Assembly (NCBI GenBank): GCA_025937785.1
Contig: JAICQQ010000003.1
Coordinates: 62,001-126,000, forward strand
Direction: 5' to 3'
From: Polyangiaceae bacterium
GTDB lineage: Bacteria > Myxococcota_A > Polyangia > Polyangiales > Polyangiaceae
Length of the DNA: 64,000 nucleotides
Part shown: positions 59,551-64,000 of the stretch, one piece after another
How positions within the stretch are numbered: position 1 is the stretch's first letter
Layout of the letters: each line of letters begins with the position of its first letter
Program-made: the position numbers and the translations under genes
The notes under the pieces: generated by a model
Database searches by the model: none
The model's input: only the letters and a program-made list of their open reading frames with translations
Told to the model about the DNA's origin: nothing

Positions 59551-59825
59551 ATGGAACCGTTCTTCGTGTATGACCTCGACGACACCAGATTCGAAGCGGC
59601 TGGCTTCGCCATCGACAATTTCAAGATACTGACTGCAGCCAACCTCACGATGCTCTCGGAAGAGGTTAGCTGGTGTGATCGCTGCAGTGTGCTCGCGCTC
59701 CACGACGACGGCGCCAACAAGGCGAACCGACAGGAGCTTTGGCAGAGCTGCCAGAAGTTCGACGCGGCTTCGGCACTGCAGGCGGTACTCGCCCGAAGCA
59801 GGAGCTCACAGAAGCTACAGCGCGG

Positions 59826-59829
<4 letters not shown>
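59551..59829 (+). CDS. Short unknown protein
   Basis: 92 residues from ATG 59551 ([18 protein letters not shown]) with a GGAGGG purine run upstream. The sequence includes a Cys pair in [17 protein letters not shown] and a second Cys in WQSCQKF, so a small zinc-type fold is conceivable. Its TAA stop overlaps the uvrB stop on the other strand. Protein-like composition, but no family recognised. Confidence 0.5.
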
Positions 59830-61949
<2,120 letters not shown>

Positions 61950-62070
61950 GACCAACGTCTGAGTCTATCAAACGAACCCGAGCGGCAAAGGGCCGAGTCC
62001 ACGAAGAGCGCTTTTGGGCGCCAATGTTCGCGGGGTTCGAGGCGCAGGCTTCGCCATGACCTGAGGGACG

Positions 62071-62084
62071 CGAACGATCGTTCG
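62071..62084. repeat. Perfect 14-bp palindrome
   Basis: CGAACGATCGTTCG, a perfect palindrome, lies in the gap between rpsI and uvrB, immediately beside the rpsI hairpin. On the minus strand it follows the hairpin. It may be part of a terminator or an operator for uvrB, whose start is 122 bp away. No LexA match is claimed. Confidence 0.7.
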
Positions 62085-62106
62085 GCTCCCGCCCGAGAGC
62101 GGGAGC
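62085..62106 (-). terminator. Hairpin after rpsI
   Basis: A perfect 8-bp stem, GCTCCCGC with GCGGGAGC around a 6-nt loop, lies 28 bp after the rpsI stop. It probably ends the rplM-rpsI transcript. No T tract follows. Confidence 0.55.
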
Positions 62107-62133
62107 GAAATGCCACGCGATTTGCCGAGCAGA

Positions 62134-62526
62134 TCAGCGCTTCGAGTACTGGAAGTGCTTGCGTGCGCCGGGCTGGCCGTACTTCTTGCGCTCTTTCTTG
62201 CGATCGTCGCGCGTGAGGTGTCCGGCCCGCTTGAGAGCGCGTCGACGCTCGGCGTTCTCGGCCACCAGCGCTTTCGCGATACCGTTGCGCATGGCTTCGG
62301 CTTGAGCGCTGTGGCCGCCGCCCGCCACGGTGACGCGGACGTCGTACTTGTCTGCGAGCTCGAGCAACTCGAGGGACTGGCGCGCGACCATGCGCGAAGT
62401 CTCGCGCTCGAAGTACTCATCGGGCGTCTTGCTGTTGATCGTGACGCTGCCGCTGCCGGGGAACAGCCAGACACGGGCTACGGCAGTCTTGCGCTTACCT
62501 GTTGCGTAGGTCGAAGTCTCGGACAT
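62134..62526 (-). CDS. rpsI: 30S ribosomal protein S9
   Basis: 130 residues: [21 protein letters not shown] at the start, [23 protein letters not shown] in the middle, and the highly conserved end [17 protein letters not shown], with the basic tail that contacts tRNA in the P site. It is 12 bp downstream of rplM, the classic rplM-rpsI order, and ends with a hairpin. Confidence 0.98.
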   Translation of the reverse strand: MSETSTYATGKRKTAVARVWLFPGSGSVTINSKTPDEYFERETSRMVARQSLELLELADKYDVRVTVAGGGHSAQAEAMRNGIAKALVAENAERRRALKRAGHLTRDDRKKERKKYGQPGARKHFQYSKR

Positions 62527-62538
62527 CTATCGGGGTTC

Positions 62539-62994
62539 CTAGGCTCGAGCAGGAGTAGCCGGAGTAGTGAGTACTTGTGGTTTCTGCGCTTGGTGCGGGT
62601 GCTCGGCACCCGAGTAGACCTTGAGCTTGCTCAGCATCTGGCGGCCGAGCACGTTCTTGGGCAGCATGCCTTTGACCGCCATCTCGACCGGCATTTCGGG
62701 CTTGCGCGCGATCGCGTGCCGGAAGCTTTCTTCGCGCATCGAGCCGGGGTAGCCGCTGTGGCGATAGTACTTGAGCGCGTCGGCCTTGTTCCCGGTGACC
62801 TTGACCTTCTCGGCGTTGATCACGACCACGAAGTCACCCGTGTCGACGTGGGGAGTGTAGCTCGGCTTGTGCTTGCCACGCAGAACGGTGGCGATGGTGG
62901 AGGCTAGCCGCCCGAGAGGGACCTCGCTGGCGTCCACGACCCACCACTGGCGGGAAGCCAGTGCGTCGCTCGCTTTGACGGAATTCGTTCGCAT
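62539..62994 (-). CDS. rplM: 50S ribosomal protein L13
   Basis: 151 residues: [65 protein letters not shown] and the end [31 protein letters not shown] are all L13 signatures. First gene of the rplM-rpsI operon. A short Thr/Pro/Ala C-terminal extension follows. Confidence 0.98.
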   Translation of the reverse strand: MRTNSVKASDALASRQWWVVDASEVPLGRLASTIATVLRGKHKPSYTPHVDTGDFVVVINAEKVKVTGNKADALKYYRHSGYPGSMREESFRHAIARKPEMPVEMAVKGMLPKNVLGRQMLSKLKVYSGAEHPHQAQKPQVLTTPATPARA

Positions 62995-63363
62995 ATCGAT
63001 CCTGGTTGCAGGGCCGTAGAGCCCTGAAGGGCGGCTGTACTAGCTTTCGCCCGCGCCCACGTCAAGCTGGCTGGCCCTTTTCGCACATGTTCGGGTTTTG
63101 GGCCGCAACCCGCTCCGATGCGGAGCGTCAGGCAGCGGTTCCTGACTGTCGGCCCGGTGGTCGGATGCCGCATGGGCCGGGCACAGAGCGACGCTACCCC
63201 CCTGAATCCTGGACCCGATCGGCGTGCCGAGCCGGCCCTTGCTCGATCGCGTCCACAGCTACCCACTTTGGATGATGCATCATTACCAACTTCTGAGTCT
63301 CCGGGGATAACTGCCGCACGAGGTACGGAGGGTGACGAACATTCACTATACTAATCTGCTGGT
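62995..63363. other. Divergent promoter region, about 370 bp
   Basis: No gene is supported. It must hold the rplM-rpsI promoter and that of the GspE-type gene at 63364. The stretch 63270-63360 is AT-richer than its surroundings. No box is certain by eye. Confidence 0.5.
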
Positions 63364-64000
63364 ATGTCTTCGATGAACGCGCGTTTGCTGGAACGCTTGG
63401 TTGCCGATGGGCTCATCTCGGCCGAGCAGCAAGAAGCGGTCGTCGTCCACATGCAAGGGTTCGGCGAAAGAGTCGAGGAAGCGTTGCTCGACCTGGCTGC
63501 CATCGATGAGCTGAAGCTGCTGAAGTACTTGGCGTCGCTGCACAAGACTCGCTTCGTCTCCACCGAGAAGCTGTCGAAGGCGGACATCGATCGCTACACG
63601 CTCGACCGTGTTCCCCAGAAGCTTGCGGAACGCGAGGGCATCTTCCCCGTGCTGTTCGACGGGAAGGCCGGCGTGCTGAGCGTGGTCACCCCCGATCCGG
63701 ACAACGCCCCCGCGTTGCACGACGTCAAGCTCGCCTCGGGAGCGAAGGAGGTGCGAGCATTCGTGGGCCGCCCGCGTGCGGTGAAGGCAGCGATCAGCAA
63801 GGCGTACAACGGAGACATCCACGCGTTCGCCACACTCGACAAGAACGCGCACGAGCAGTTCACCTCGATGCTCGACGTCTACGAACGTAACCTGGTCAGC
63901 GAAGAGAGTATGGCGGTAGCGCTGGCCAGCGAGACCACGCAGCGTGAACGCACGCTTTCCGCCAGCGACCTGAACTCCCAGCGCGCCCTAGGGGCGAGCG
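63364..64000 (+). CDS. GspE/PilB-type N-terminal domain protein (partial)
   Basis: Starts at ATG 63364 (MSSMNARLLERLVADGLIS) and runs off the right edge after 212 codons. The visible part is a GspE N-terminal (MshEN-like) domain: LLERLVADGLISAEQQEAVV, EEALLDLAAIDELKLLKYLASLHKT, LDRVPQKLAEREGIFPVLFDG and LSVVTPDPDNAPALHDVKLA. In full proteins it leads to a type II secretion or type IV pilus assembly ATPase; such domains also occur in c-di-GMP-binding relatives and in stand-alone regulators. Which one cannot be told until the ATPase region is seen. Confidence 0.8.
   Translation, partial: MSSMNARLLERLVADGLISAEQQEAVVVHMQGFGERVEEALLDLAAIDELKLLKYLASLHKTRFVSTEKLSKADIDRYTLDRVPQKLAEREGIFPVLFDGKAGVLSVVTPDPDNAPALHDVKLASGAKEVRAFVGRPRAVKAAISKAYNGDIHAFATLDKNAHEQFTSMLDVYERNLVSEESMAVALASETTQRERTLSASDLNSQRALGAS

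Overview
The window is GC-rich, densely coded DNA that reads like the chromosome of a myxobacterium, most likely of the Polyangia (Sorangium or Polyangium type). This is inferred from gene content, not from any search. Features pointing that way are many large secreted TPR, Asp-box and Cys-rich lipoproteins, a fused Ser/Thr-kinase and His-kinase signalling giant, paired bactofilins, a receiver-DUF4388 protein, a sulfatase-fold enzyme carrying a MopE-like metal-binding stretch, and a GspE-type N-terminal domain at the right edge. I see no rRNA, tRNA, CRISPR array, transposase or phage module.

Left part (1-21.6 kb): divergent bfd and bfr genes share a Fur-box-like site. A 1.4 kb gene-free stretch follows, with stacked short tandem repeats and GGCGCC palindromes. 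Next come a membrane sulfatase-fold protein, a metallophosphoesterase, and a tightly packed envelope run: a giant TPR protein, a TPR lipoprotein, a VKOR-DsbA fusion, a Cys-containing OmpA-like protein and a TlpA-like lipoprotein. The last three overlap and look like a disulfide-exchange cassette. Two divergent response regulators follow (one LuxR type, one with its phospho-acceptor Asp replaced), then lipoproteins and an RlmI-like rRNA methyltransferase.

Middle (21-47 kb): a 2072-residue kinase/ATPase/GAF/His-kinase/receiver protein lies between two genes that each look frameshifted at a seven-base G/C run. Two adjacent bactofilins, TrmH, thioredoxin with a phosphoesterase, and a 1084-residue Asp-box lipoprotein come next. 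A complete three-gene operon (asnO, ngg, M42 peptidase) for the osmoprotectant N-acetylglutaminylglutamine amide follows. After it come a DUF389 membrane protein, a site-2 protease with CBS domains, and an orphan protein resembling the GspC homology region.

Right part (47-64 kb): RNase J, a Shelphs-like phosphatase lipoprotein, a cyclophilin, several membrane or lipoproteins of unknown role, a packed set of unknown protein, NtrY-like sensor kinase, ResA/TlpA-like thioredoxin and UppP, then uvrB, the rplM-rpsI operon and the start of a GspE/PilB-type gene cut by the window edge.

The most unusual items are the GGCGCC/tandem-repeat island, the VKOR-DsbA/OmpA/TlpA cassette, substitutions at normally conserved active-site positions (Bfr position 130, UppP first-motif Glu, receiver Asp, kinase DFG), and the two homopolymer frameshifts. 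Functional names rest on motif reading by eye. Several genes are left as unknown.
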